Part shown: one piece after another, positions 52,115 to 62,280 of the stretch | Position numbering within the stretch: position 1 is the first letter of the stretch | Layout: every line of letters starts with the position of its first letter | DNA from: Medakamo hakoo | Lineage: Eukaryota; Chlorophyta; Trebouxiophyceae; Coccomyxaceae | Length of the DNA stretch: 64,000 nt | Direction: 5' to 3' | NCBI GenBank assembly: GCA_026636295.1 | Contig: CP089453.1 | Location: 806,001 to 870,000, forward strand | Made by a program: the position numbers and the translations under genes | The notes under the pieces: model-generated | What the model saw: only the letters and a program-made list of their open reading frames with translations | Told to the model about the DNA's origin: nothing | Database searches by the model: none

Positions 52115-53071
52115 ACCCGCGGCTATAAAGCCGGGGACGTCCGAGATCGTCTCCAGAATGGCTTCATAGCCGCACGCGTCGTCGTCGACCAGGCGCAGCG
52201 GCGTCTCCCACCGCACGTCGACGATGGTCGAAACACCGTCCGGGCTCAGGTACGGGTCGGGCCCGCCGCGAGGGTTGGCGCCGCCCGAACCGGACGGGCC
52301 GGAGGCGGGGCGCCTCCAAACCTCAGCGTCGCCCAAAAACGCGTCGTCCAGTTCTTCCGCGGCGGCCTCCCAGGTCGCGAGGCCGCCGTCGCCGTCGCCT
52401 TCATCCCCGACCCTCACCAGCACCGGCAGGTCCAGGCCCGGGCCCAGGCGGCCGGACGCCTGGCCAGCCGCCGCTGCGACTGGTCCGACCACGGCCACCA
52501 CTTTTTTAGCGGCCCGCGCGCCGGCCAGCGTTTCTGCGAGCGCGGGCTGCGGGCCCGCGCCGTCGGGCGGGCCGCCCGCGCCCGTGACGTACGCAAAGCG
52601 CGGGGACGTGGCCGTGTCCACGCCGGCTGCCGGCACAAAAAACACGTCGGTGGACGGGAACGCGGTGGAGCCAGTTGTGGGGAGGGAGGGGAGGCCTGCC
52701 AGGGCGGCTTCGGCAGCGGCGGGCGCGCCCGCGGCCGCGACGGCCACGCCGGCGCCCAGGCGCCCCGCTGCCGCGGCCGCGGCCAACGCCGCGATGACGT
52801 GGTGCGCCTCCTCACCCGCGCCCACGCCGACGGTCTTGACTGCTGGCGACGCCTCCAACACGAATTTGTCGACGGCCGCGTCGGCGGCGCGGCGGGAGGC
52901 CCACGTCGCCGGGTCGTCGAGCGAAGGTTGGGACTGGCTGGCTTCGCCGTCGTCGGCCGCGGCGTGAGCCGGAATAGTGCGCCGCGCACGCGCTGGCCGA
53001 GGCTGAGCTGGCCGCCCAGTCACGCCGAGGCGGGTGACTGGTCTTGTACAATCAGTCAGGCGGGCGTGCAT
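52016..53071 (-). CDS. Ribose-5-phosphate isomerase-like protein (RpiA/RPI4-like)
   Basis: Single exon, 351 residues from the ATG at 53071. The first 45 residues (MHARLTDCTRPVTRLGVTGR onward) are basic and look like an organellar transit peptide. WASRRAADAAVDKFV, KTVGVGAGEEAHHVIAAL and the C-terminal STIVDVRWETPLRL with LETISDVPGFIAAGLVPG follow the order of RpiA. The usual active-site motif DGADE and the GTGSTA loop are not conserved; they read DGAGP and GAGEEA. This resembles the divergent plastid protein called probable ribose-5-phosphate isomerase 4 in plants. Isomerase activity is therefore doubtful. The 3' end lies in a recent tandem duplication. Confidence 0.75.
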   Translation of the reverse strand: MHARLTDCTRPVTRLGVTGRPAQPRPARARRTIPAHAAADDGEASQSQPSLDDPATWASRRAADAAVDKFVLEASPAVKTVGVGAGEEAHHVIAALAAAAAAGRLGAGVAVAAAGAPAAAEAALAGLPSLPTTGSTAFPSTDVFFVPAAGVDTATSPRFAYVTGAGGPPDGAGPQPALAETLAGARAAKKVVAVVGPVAAAAGQASGRLGPGLDLPVLVRVGDEGDGDGGLATWEAAAEELDDAFLGDAEVWRRPASGPSGSGGANPRGGPDPYLSPDGVSTIVDVRWETPLRLVDDDACGYEAILETISDVPGFIAAGLVPGSAAGAADAVVVAGAGPGGAPVVVVAAAE

Positions 53072-53429
53072 TGTCGTCTGGTGAGGCGCGGCGCGGCGCG
53101 CGGCGGGCCGTTGCAAGGGCGGCGAGAAAATTGTTCGCGCGACTGACCAGACGACCCCTTCCCACCCATCACTTCATGCATTGCGGGGCGCGCTCACGGG
53201 CGCGGGGCTCTGTTCCCGCCCTTTTTTGGTTGCACGTCCCACACACAAAAAGGAAAACCTTCTCTCCATCTCACTCGAAAAAACACACACGCTCAGACCC
53301 CACCCCGCACGCCTGCCCGTCACGAGAGAGGGCGCACCCCCTCGCGCGCGCAACCACAAGCATCCTCGGCGCGGGCCGGAGCCTCTGCGTCCGTCATGCA
53401 TACACGAAAAACAGAAGCGGTCTCCACAT
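53072..53429. promoter_or_regulatory. Spacer between PSBQ 3' end and RPI-like 5' end (both minus)
   Basis: 358 bp expected to hold the PSBQ polyadenylation site and the RPI-like promoter. An A-rich stretch (53246-53288) is visible. No gene seen. Confidence 0.4.
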
Positions 53430-54693
53430 TCAGCCCAGCTTGGCGATGGCCGCGTCCAGGGCGGCCTGGGTGGCGGCCAGGGCGGCGGCGGCCTTGTCGG
53501 AGTTCTTCTGGCGGATGGCGTAGTCCAGCTTGTCGGCCGCGGCCAGGAAGTCGGCCTTGGCGGCGAGCGCGGCCTTCTTGCCGTCCTTCGGCAGGGTGGA
53601 CGCGACCGTGTTCAGGTCGAAGCGCAGCGTCCCCAGCTGGCCGCGCAGCTCCTCGCGGGCCAGGGTCCAGTACTTCTTCTCGACAAAGCCGCCCAGCTTG
53701 GAGTCGACGCGGCGCTCCGCCTCGGCGATGCGGGCCTTGGTCGCGGCCAGGGAGCCGCGGGCCTGGTCCAGGCCGTCGCGGACGGACTGGGGCAGCTCCA
53801 GGTTGCGGGCCTCGTAGATGAGGTCGTAACCGGTCTGTTGGGGGCGGGCGGGGGTGTGAGGGGAGGTGGGGTGGATGGATGGGTGAGGGTCCCCGCCGCG
53901 AGTGGATAAAGCCCCGCGCGCGCGTGTCGTCGTCGTCTCTTTGCCTGCCCCCGCCCTTCCTTCCCATTCCCCACGCACCTCCTTGGCCTTGCGGTCGTCG
54001 AACAGGTCGATGGCGTTGGCGGAGCCGGCCGCCAGGGCGGCGGCGCCGGCCAGGATGGAGCCCAGGGCCTGTGGTGAAGGGGGGCGGGCGAGGGGCGATC
54101 GGTGAGGGGGGCTGGCCGGAAAAAAAGCCGCGGCACGGAGCGCAATTCGTCCGAGCGGCGCGGCGACGCCATGCGTCTTCTCTCCTCCTCTCTCACACAG
54201 CGCAAACTCACCGCGCGGCGGGTCTCGTTGGCGGACGCGCGGACGACGACGGCGGAGCGGGACGCGCGGGCTGTGTGGAGAGTTTTTTGTGGTGGTGGGG
54301 CAGAACGGGTGAGACGGGCGAAGCGAAGAGGAGGGAGGCGCCGTCCCCCCGCGCGCAGGGGCCACGGGACGGCGCATTGAGCCCGCCCACCCACCGGACG
54401 GGTGGTAGAGAGTGCGAGCCAGGCTTCCAATGGAAGAAAAAATCGAAAACCCCAACGCACCAGCCGGGCGGGCCGCGACGACGGGGGTCCTGAGGAGAGG
54501 GGAGGGAGAGGGGGCCGGCAAGTAGAGGGAGGCGCGTGAGCAGGCGCGGCGGACGCTGCGAACAAAGAGAATGCGGGCAGCAACGATCACTTTGGCCCGC
54601 GCGCGGCGGCCTCGCAGGCGCCTCGGTGCGCTCGCCCGCCCGCACAGGGCAAGCAGGCAGACCCAGTCGCCCAACGCACTTGATGGCCTGCAT
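53430..54693 (-). CDS. PSBQ: Oxygen-evolving enhancer protein 3 (PsbQ)
   Basis: Five exons on the minus strand: 54693-54680 (14 nt), 54489-54461 (29 nt), 54270-54212 (59 nt), 54068-53979 and 53834-53430. All phases close only with this structure; 198 residues. The transit peptide reads MQAIKTPVVAARPAARASRS, then a stromal section and a thylakoid-transfer segment (ALGSILAGAAALAAGSANA) ending before IDLFDDRKAKE. The mature four-helix PsbQ domain reads TGYDLIYEARNLELPQSVRD, VEKKYWTLAREELRGQLGTL and RFDLNTVAS. PsbQ is a lumenal extrinsic subunit that stabilises the photosystem II manganese cluster. Very small first exons are a notable feature. Confidence 0.93.
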
Positions 54694-54890
54694 GGTCGAA
54701 AGTGGTGGAGGTCGGTTTTGTGGCGGGTGGAGTTGAGGGTTGGGCGATAGAAGTGTGAGGGGGAGGGCGGCGCGCCGGCCTGGACCGACCGACCCTGTCT
54801 CCTGACACCCCATCCTCCCGGGGCCGTCGGGGCGAGGACGAGCAGCAAGAAACAAAGAACACAGCCGCTTCGATCTAACAAAAAACTCAA
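54694..54890. promoter_or_regulatory. Spacer between THOC1 3' end and PSBQ 5' end
   Basis: 197 bp upstream of PSBQ on the minus strand. It must contain the PSBQ promoter and the THOC1 3' end. No clear motif seen. Confidence 0.35.
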
Positions 54891-57176
54891 CTAGTCCTCC
54901 ATGGCGCCCTCTTCTTCATCCTTCACAGCGGGCGGTGCGGGCGCGTCATCCTCGGCGGCGGCGGGTTCGGCGGGCGCGCCCTCGCCCGCCGCTCCACCAC
55001 CACCACCACCACCCGCGTCCGCGTCCGCCTCGGCCGCCCGCTCCTCCTCCTCTTCCTCCTCCTCCTCCTTCTTTTCCACCTCCTCGGCCGCAGAGGGTCC
55101 TTCCGGCGCGGCCGCCGCGCCAGCAGGTTGGTCCGCTCCCGCCGCGGCCCTGGACGCTTCGATCGCTGCCAGCGCCCCGTCCGGCACGTCGCCCGGGAAC
55201 AGCTTCGCCACCGCCAGTTCCAGCCCCTCGCCGGGCGCGGTGCCTTTGCCGCCCGCCCGGGACGCGACGACCGCGCCGAACGTGCCCAGGTCGGCGCGGG
55301 CCAGGAGGCGCAACGCCTTCCACAAGTACACGGGGTCCGCGCCCGCTTTCGCGGCGGCCTCCACGCCCGCGTCCGGGTCCATCTCCAGGGCGACGCGGCC
55401 CAGGAAGTCCCGCAGCGGGGGCGCGTGGCCCCGGTCGGCCACGGCCAGGCAGGAGGCCGGGCCGGCCGGTGTGAGGGACCACAGGCGGTCCAGGTCGGGC
55501 GTGCCGAGGGCCGGGCCGCAGCCCGGCGCGGGCGCGGCGCCGAGGCCGGACGGCGGGGGCGCGGCAGGCTTCGCCCGCTTGGCCGGGCGTGCCTCGCCGC
55601 CGCCGTCCACGGCCGGGTCCGCGATGCCACCGTCCACCGGTGCGGGTGGTGGCCCCGCCGCCGCCCGCTCAAAGGGCGGGCAGGGCGGCGCGACGCCGTG
55701 CTTCCAGTGCGACCACGCGCCCTCGCCCGCGAGCGCGGCAGCCACGCCCGCGGCCACGCTCGGGCCGTCGGGCGGCGTGCGGGCCAGCTCGGCGAACAGC
55801 GCGGCTTCCAGGGACGCCGCTTCCCCCGCCGCGCCGGACGGCAGCCCGCCACCGCTCCCCGCCGCGACCTTGGGCGGCAGGTGGCGCAGCGCGTGCAGGG
55901 TGATGAGGCCCTGGAGCAGGACGGGGCGCCGGGCCGCCGGGTCGGCCAGCTGGAGCGGGAACAGGGCGGGCGCGGCCAAATATTCCACGACGGGCGGGGC
56001 GTCGGCCGGCGTGGACGTGGTCGAGGCCGGAGACGCGGCGGCGGTGCCCGCGGCGCCCGCCTTCTGTGTGCGCCCGCGCGCGCCGCTGGTGGCCAGCGCG
56101 GCCGTCGCGCCGCCGACCGCGAACGGCGTCTCTTTGTACGCGCCCAGGACGGCGCGCAGGCCCGCGGCAAACTCCTTCCACACCTCAGGCTGCAGCAGCG
56201 AGTACGGGTCCCGGAACCGGGCTTGCAAGCCCCAGAAGGCCGAGTACAGCTCCGCGTCGATCGGGCGGCCCGCCGGGTCGGCCGCGCCGGGCGGCACGGG
56301 CGGCACGGTCAGCGGGTGGCCGGCGTTGATCGCGCCCAGCAGGTTCAGCCCGCTCTTGTCGGCCAGCGGGCAGGCGCGGGCCAGGAAGAGCAGGGTGGAC
56401 CCCCTCAAGCCCGCGGCGTCGACGCGGGACGCCCGGCGGAGCAGGGCGTTGGCCGTCCGCAACAGGCCGAGCTTGGACCGGTCGGGGTGGAAGCCCGCGC
56501 CCGCGCCCAACCTCCCGGCGCCGTGCGCGCCCTCCACCCAGGCTAAGACGGCACCCGCGTCGGCCACGCTGGGCGCCAGGTCGACGGCGTCTTCGATGGC
56601 GGCCAGGGCGGTGGCTGGCGTCGGGCGGGACCGGGATGGAGGCGTGTGAGTGTCATGTCATGGATGCGAAAGCACGGGGGGTTGGTTGGCCCGCAGCACA
56701 ACACGCGACGCCGCCCCATCTCACCTTGGTCGACCGCCCCGCTCCCGCCCAGGTCCAGGGCCAGGTCCAGCAGGCGGGGCAAGGCGGGAGCGCCGCCTCC
56801 GTCAGCGGGCGCGTGCTCCATGAGTGCGGCGCCCGCGTCCGCGGCGTCGGCGGCCAGGCCGGCCAACACCGAGCGGAGCGATGCGTCAAACAGGGCGCGG
56901 GCTTGTTGAGAAAGGTGCAGGGCGGTTTTCCCGTCTTTTTCCTCCACCAGACCCGGGCATGCAGAGGCCAGCGTTGAGAGTAAGGCATCCACGGGACTGG
57001 TGGTGGGCGGGGACGTGGCGGCCATGCGCAGGGCGGCCTGGAGTGATTGTTGCAAAGGGAAATGAGACCGGCGGCGGAAAAAGGAAAGAGCGGCGCACAC
57101 ACGGAGAGGGAGGAGAACGCGCCCTCCCGGCCATCCTCACCTCCAGCCGGGCGCGGCACGCGTCGACGTCCTCCAT
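54891..57176 (-). CDS. THOC1: THO complex subunit 1 (HPR1)
   Basis: Three exons, 57176-57141 (36 nt), 57037-56725 and 56614-54891, phases 0 and 1; 690 residues. Diagnostic THOC1 segments are KLGLLRTANALLRRASR, LLFLARACPLADKSGLNLLG and LYSAFWGLQARFRDPYSLL. The middle carries alanine-rich loops and a basic stretch PAKRAKPAAP. The C-terminus is strongly acidic, with a run of glutamates and a Gly run, and ends GAMED. THO couples transcription elongation to mRNA export and prevents R-loops in the nucleus. No death-like domain could be confirmed at the C-terminus. Divergent from the BAR-domain gene with 201 bp between starts. Confidence 0.9.
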
Positions 57177-57377
57177 CGGCAGATGGGTGGAGGGCTGTGG
57201 TGTTTGCGTGTTTGGGCGCCGTTTATTTTTCCCTTTCTCCGCCCGCCGGCGAAGGAAGAAGTGGCGCGAGCGTGGAGCGGGCCGTAGCTCTCACTTGCTC
57301 TTTCGCCTCTTGATAAAAAGAGGAGCGCGCGCCTCCCCCTCCAGCCCCACACCCCACCTTACCCACTCGCCACAACC
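57177..57377. promoter_or_regulatory. Bidirectional promoter region, THOC1 (-) / BAR protein (+)
   Basis: 201 bp between divergent starts; contains TTTATTTTTCCC near 57222 and CTTGATAAAAAG near 57308, the latter a possible TATA-like element about 65 bp before the BAR-gene ATG. Confidence 0.45.
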
Positions 57378-59361
57378 ATGGGTGCCGGCTGGCGTCGCTT
57401 CACGGAGCGGGTGAGTGGCTGGAGCGGAGAGGCGGTGGACGGGCGTCCCTCTCGAGCGCGCGCGCGCGCGCGGCATGGCCGTTTTTTTTTTCTTGTTGCG
57501 CCGACGAGGTTTCTCCGCCCGTCCTAACACCTCTCCCACCCTCTCCCACCCACCTCTCCCACCACCAGGCCCGCCAGGAGTTTCACCTGGACATGGACCC
57601 GGCGTTCCAGCCCACCGGCAACGCCCGGTGCGGCGCCATGATGGCGGAGGCGACCGAGTTTGCGGCCGCGCTCAAGCGGTGTGAGAAGGACATCCGCGGC
57701 GTCAAAGTGGCGGCGGAAGGTGCGTGATTGGGGGAGGTCTGGGTGCGCATGTCCATCAGGACGGGTGCTGACGGTGGAGGAGAGCGAACCGAAGGCCTGA
57801 CCGTCTGTGGCCGCGCCGAGACGACCAGCGGCGGCGTGCGCGCCTGCCCGCCTTCCCACCAACCGACAAATTTCGCTGGCCTCCCCACACATGCGCCGGG
57901 CGCCCGGACGCTGGCACGCGTCCTGTGACGCGTCCCTCGCTTCGCCGGCGTCGAGGATGGCAGTGCGCACAGTTCCAGCGTGTGTGCTTGAGCGTGCGGC
58001 ACAGGGATGCCGGCGCACGGTGCGCCGTTTTTGCCGCGGCGGCGACCGCGCCATCCCGCGCTCTCCGCTCAACCTTGGCCACGGAGAAGGCACAGCGAAA
58101 ACACTCACTCACGGCCTGCCGCCAACACACACGCAACACAGGTTTCTTCTCCACCACCTCCACCGTCCTGTCCGCCGCCCTTCCTCGCGTCTTTGAAGAC
58201 GTCAACGGCCGGGCCGTGCCCGCGCCCGCCCCGCCCGGAGGCGCGGGCACCATCGGCGGCGATTTCATCCCCGAGGAACTCGACGGCGTCGCCAAGGAAG
58301 CCACGAAGAAGTTGGAGGCCGAGGTCCTCGCCCCCATGCAGCGCTGGCTGACCGCTTTTGCGACCGTGGCCGCCCGCATGAAGCGCCTGGAGGGCGTCCG
58401 CCTCGAAGTCGACTCGCGCCGCCGCACGGTCGTCGGCCTGGGCGCGCGCGTCGACGCCCAGCGCCTCCGCCTGCCGCACACCCGGTCGAAGGGCGAGTGG
58501 CAGATGGAGCAGACCATCAAGAAGATGCAGCACAAGGAAAACAAGCTGGCTGGTGAGTGTTGCGGTTGGTTTTTTGGCGGGGCTGCGTTGTTTTTTTTGT
58601 GCAGTCGCTCTCTGCACGCGCGCCCCTCACTCTTTTCCTTCCCTCCGCACTCCCTCCGCCCACCCCTTTCACAACAGCCGCGCGCCAGGCCTTCAAAGAA
58701 CAGGAAGCCCTGGTCTTCCAGCAGCTGGCCCAGCTCATCCGGGACGCGGTGTGGGTCAAGTCGTACCTGGCCGCCGTCATGCGCCTGCAGCAGGAAGCCT
58801 TTGGCGCGGCCGCGGCCGCGCTCGGCCCGGCCAAGGCCGCGCTCGCGGCTGCGGGCGCGTCCGTCGTGACCGCGTCCGCCGCCGCGCCGCCCACCGTCGC
58901 CGCGTCCGCCGCCGGCGGCGTCCCCGCCGCGTCCGAGTACGGGACGGCCGCCCTGGCCGGCGTCACGCCGTCGGAGCACGGCATCGGCGCCGTCCACGAC
59001 TCGCCGCCGCAGGTGCGGCCGAGGGGGGGAGAGAGGGGGTTGGGGTTCAGTCGGCGCGCGCGTTCCTTCCTTTCCTCCACACACCCCCCCCCCCCCCATG
59101 CCACCACGTCTCACTCTCCAAATCCTCACTCCCTCGCAGGCTTCCCGCCCCGCCACCTCCAAGGTCGGCGGCTACGCGGCGGCCGCCATCGGCAAGGAGA
59201 ACGGCGGCAACGGCGGCGGCGTGGCCGCGTTCTTTGGGTCGGGGAAACGGTCGTCCCGCGCGGCGGCCACCCGCGCGTCCGCTGAGGGCGCGGCGGGCGG
59301 CGACGCCGACGGCGCCGGGCGGTACGACCGGTACGCGGCCGAGTCCGGGGCGGTGTGGTGA
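57378..59361 (+). CDS. BAR-domain membrane-curvature protein
   Basis: Five exons, 57378-57410, 57569-57719, 58142-58552, 58678-59012 and 59140-59361, all phases closing; 383 residues. The first 260 residues form a long helical BAR domain: MAEATEFAAALKRCEKDIRG, then STTSTVLSAALPRVFED, EVLAPMQRWLTAFATVAARM and ALVFQQLAQLIRDAVW. The N-terminal MGAGWRRFTERARQEF looks like an amphipathic helix typical of N-BAR proteins. The C-terminus is Ala/Gly/Ser-rich with no SH3 or GAP domain seen. A role in endocytosis or vesicle shaping is inferred from the family. Intron 2 (422 nt) and intron 4 (with a 14-base C run) hold nothing else recognisable. Confidence 0.87.
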
Positions 59362-59696
59362 AGGGTGTGTGTGAGTGTGTTGAGGGGGGGGGGCGGGGGT
59401 GTGGGAGGGGAGGGGCGAGACCCCCCTTTTTTTGATGGGTGGGGGGTGTGTGCCTTTGCCTGGAGAAAAAGGGCCTTCCCTCCTCCCTTCTCTTTGCCCT
59501 GTGGCCCTGCGCGCGCGTGCGCCTTTTTTCCTTACTGCGCGCTGTTCGCGCGGCCGGGAGGGGACAAGGAGTGGGGGGGGGCCGTGTACGTGTGATCGTG
59601 AGTCTTCTCCCCCTTTGCGTTTTCTTATTGTCTGGACCCACACACACACAGGGGGCGATGGACGCGTGAGGCACACACCGCCCCTCCCCCCCCATC
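59362..59696. other. Convergent 3' region, BAR gene (+) / 156-residue orphan (-)
   Basis: 335 bp between two stop codons, with G runs (about 59383-59399 and 59573-59580) and a CACACA tract (59639-59650). No coding or RNA gene seen. Confidence 0.45.
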
Positions 59697-60167
59697 CTAA
59701 CTCCCGTCCGCTAACAAGGCCGCACGAAAGGCAGCGTACGGCACCCCGCCCCCCGCCGCCGCCGCCCGCGTCAGGTCGGACGGCGCGCGCGCCCGTTTGA
59801 GGCGGGGCGGGAGGTCCAGGTCCAGGCCGGCGCGGGCGGCGGCCGCGGCGAGGGCGGGCCCACCGGCTTCAGTCGTCGCAGACCCGCCGCCCGCCACCCA
59901 CGCCGCTTCAAACAGGGGCTCGGGTAGAGCGGTGGCGGAGCGGGAGGCCGACTCCGCGGCGGCGGCGGCGGCCAGGGCTGAGAACGAGGCGAGGAGGGTG
60001 GCGCGGGGCGCGGCCGGTGGCAGGGCGACGGCGGTGGTGGCGGCCGGCGGAGGGCGCAGGCCGAGGGCGGTGAAGGCGTCCGCCCAGGTGGTGGTGCCGT
60101 CTACGGCCGCGGCGGCGGCACGGGCGACGGCGGTGCGGTCGAGCGGCGGGGCGGGCGGGAGGGTCAT
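59697..60167 (-). CDS. Small alanine-rich protein, no recognised family
   Basis: 156 residues from the ATG at 60167. Composition is about one third alanine with Pro, Leu and Thr; no membrane segment, signal peptide or cysteine pattern. A few non-alanine stretches look structured: GTTTWADAFTALGLRPP, EPLFEAAWVAG and LDLPPRLKRARAP. I do not recognise it. It is divergent from RPL4 with only 102 bp between starts. A GC-rich genome yields many long spurious frames, so the gene could be an artefact, but its position between two solid genes favours it. Confidence 0.4.
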   Translation of the reverse strand: MTLPPAPPLDRTAVARAAAAAVDGTTTWADAFTALGLRPPPAATTAVALPPAAPRATLLASFSALAAAAAAESASRSATALPEPLFEAAWVAGGGSATTEAGGPALAAAAARAGLDLDLPPRLKRARAPSDLTRAAAAGGGVPYAAFRAALLADGS

Positions 60168-60269
60168 CACGTTTGGAGACAGTGAAGAGGAAGAGGCAGG
60201 GGGTCCCCCCCCCCCCCCCCCACCTCCCCACTCCCACTTTCTCTCGATTGAGAAAAAAAACTCGCAACC
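60168..60269. promoter_or_regulatory. RPL4 upstream region with C15 homopolymer
   Basis: 102 bp between the orphan start and the RPL4 ATG. It contains a run of about 15-16 C (60206-60221), a pyrimidine-rich CCCACTTTCTCTCG stretch and an A8 run before the ATG. The pyrimidine tract could be a TOP-like leader; that is a guess. Confidence 0.45.
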
Positions 60270-62129
60270 ATGGCTGCCGCCCGCCCGCTAGTCACCATCC
60301 AGGGCCTGGACGGCTCGCCCGCCGAGCAGACCGCTTTGCCCGCCGTCTTCCTGGCGCCCATCCGTCCCGACGTCGTTGGCCTGGTGCGTTTGTTTTGGTG
60401 TTTTTTCGTGACGCGGCGGGGGCCGGCGCACGCGTCGCGACTAGCTCCCGCGGCCGCCAGGGCGGGCGCAGGCCATGCCGCGCCCTTGCAACCGAGGCAG
60501 ACGGGCAGTGGAGTGTCCGAAGACTGCCCGGCGCAGCGGAGAGAGCGATGCACGCGCGTGCTCGTGCGTGTGGCGAGGCGGCTGCACTGACGGCCGAATC
60601 AGCCTGTGCGCGCACCTAGCTCTCGGCCGCCGCCAGGCCTGCGACCCCGCCCGCCTCCCTCCCAGCCGCTCTCCATGGGCGGCGGAGATGCGTGTGCGCT
60701 CTCGTGGCCCGGTTTGGCGGCGAGATCGCATCCCCACCGGCCGTACGTTGTCCGGCGGCTGCCGCCCTGTGTTTTACGCCGGCTCTGCTCGCGGGAACCG
60801 CAACGGCGGGCGCGGGCGCCTTGTTTCGAGCCTGGCATCGCTCTCAGATCAATTCGAAAGGCCTTGATGGTCGACTGGGTGCGGTGGAATGGGCGAGAAG
60901 TGCCGGGAAGCCTCCCTTGCGACGCGCCGTGTCGCCGCCGACTTCGATCGGTCTGCCGCCGGGCCGACCCCCCGCAACCTCCACCCTCCTCTCCCTCTCC
61001 GCCCGTCCCACTCACGCGCGTCCGCCCTCTACACACCACCACCCCTCTCCCCCCTCACCACCGACAGGTCCACACCGGCCTGGCCAAGAACGCCCGCCAG
61101 CCGTACGCCGTCTCCGCCAAGGCCGGCATGCAGACGGCCGCGGAGTCGTGGGGCACCGGCCGCGCCGTCTCGCGCATCCCCCGCGCCCCCGGCGGCGGCA
61201 CGCACCGCGCCGGCCAGGGCGCGTTCGGCAACATGTGCCGCGGCGGCCACATGTTCGCGCCCACCAAGACCTGGCGCCGCTGGCACCGCAAGGTCGGCGT
61301 CAACCAGAAGCGGTACGCCGTCGCGTCTGCGCTCGCCGCGTCGGCCGTCCCCGCCCTGGTGATGGCCCGCGGCCACCGCATCGACGCCGTCCCCGAGATC
61401 CCGCTGGTCGTGGACGACGCCGCCGAGTCCGTGTCCAAGACCGCCAAGGCGACCGCCCTGCTGGCCGCCCTGGGCGCGGGCGCGGACGTCGCGCGCGCGC
61501 GCGACGCGCGCAACCTGCGCCGCGGCAAGGGCAAGCTGCGCAACCGGCGCTACGTCTCCCGCCGTGGCCCGCTGGTCGTGTACGGCGGCGACGCCGCCGC
61601 CGCGCGCGCCTTCCGCAACATCCCGGGCGTCGACACCGCGTCCGTCGACCGCCTGAACCTGCTCCAGCTCGCGCCCGGCGGCCACCTCGGCCGGTTCATC
61701 GTGTGGACCAAGTCCGCCTTCACCCGCCTGGACGAGATCTTCGGGGCCGGCCCCGACGGCGCGCCGTCGGCCGTGAAGGCCGGCTACCGCCTGCCCCGCG
61801 CGCCCATGGCCAACCCGGACGTCGCCCGCCTCATCAACTCGGACGAGGTCCAGACCGTCGTCCGCCCGCCCAAGGCCCCGGCCCGCCGCGCGCCGCTGAA
61901 GAAGAACCCGCTGCGCAACCTGGGCGCCCTGCTCAAGGTGGACCCGCACGCCAAGGCGGCCCGCCGGGCGGAGCTGCTCAAGTCCGCCAAGGGCAAGGTC
62001 GCCAAGAAGGCCGACCGCATTGCGACCAAGGCCCACGGCAAGGCCCACCTGGCCAAAATGGTGGCCGACCACGACTACGAGGGCGCGGACTACGAGGTCT
62101 TCTCGTCCTGGCTGGGCACGACGCAGTGA
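60270..62129 (+). CDS. RPL4: 60S ribosomal protein L4 (uL4)
   Basis: Two exons, 60270-60383 and 61068-62129, phase 0; 391 residues. The start [15 protein letters not shown], then [60 protein letters not shown] and [16 protein letters not shown] are characteristic of eukaryotic L4. The globular part and the lysine-rich extension ([26 protein letters not shown]) follow, ending in an acidic [16 protein letters not shown]4 lines the peptide exit tunnel of the cytosolic large subunit. The single intron is long for this window (684 nt) and less GC-rich. I looked for a snoRNA in it and found none I can support. Confidence 0.97.
60384..61067 (+). other. RPL4 intron, 684 nt
   Basis: The longest intron in the window, with donor GTGCGT and acceptor CCGACAG. 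Introns of ribosomal protein genes often host snoRNAs or enhancers, but I found no convincing C/D or H/ACA box pair and no tRNA. The in-frame open stretch in it is chance. Confidence 0.7.
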
Positions 62130-62280
62130 GTGGTGGGTGGCTGCGGTGGCTGTGCGCGTGCCGCGTTGTTGCGTGCGTGCGCCTGTGTGTGTGTTTTCCG
62201 TTCATGAAAAAAAAGAGAGGCCGGGGGGGTCGGGTCGAGTTTTTGTTTTGCAAAAGAGAGAAAGCCCTCACCCCGCGCCT

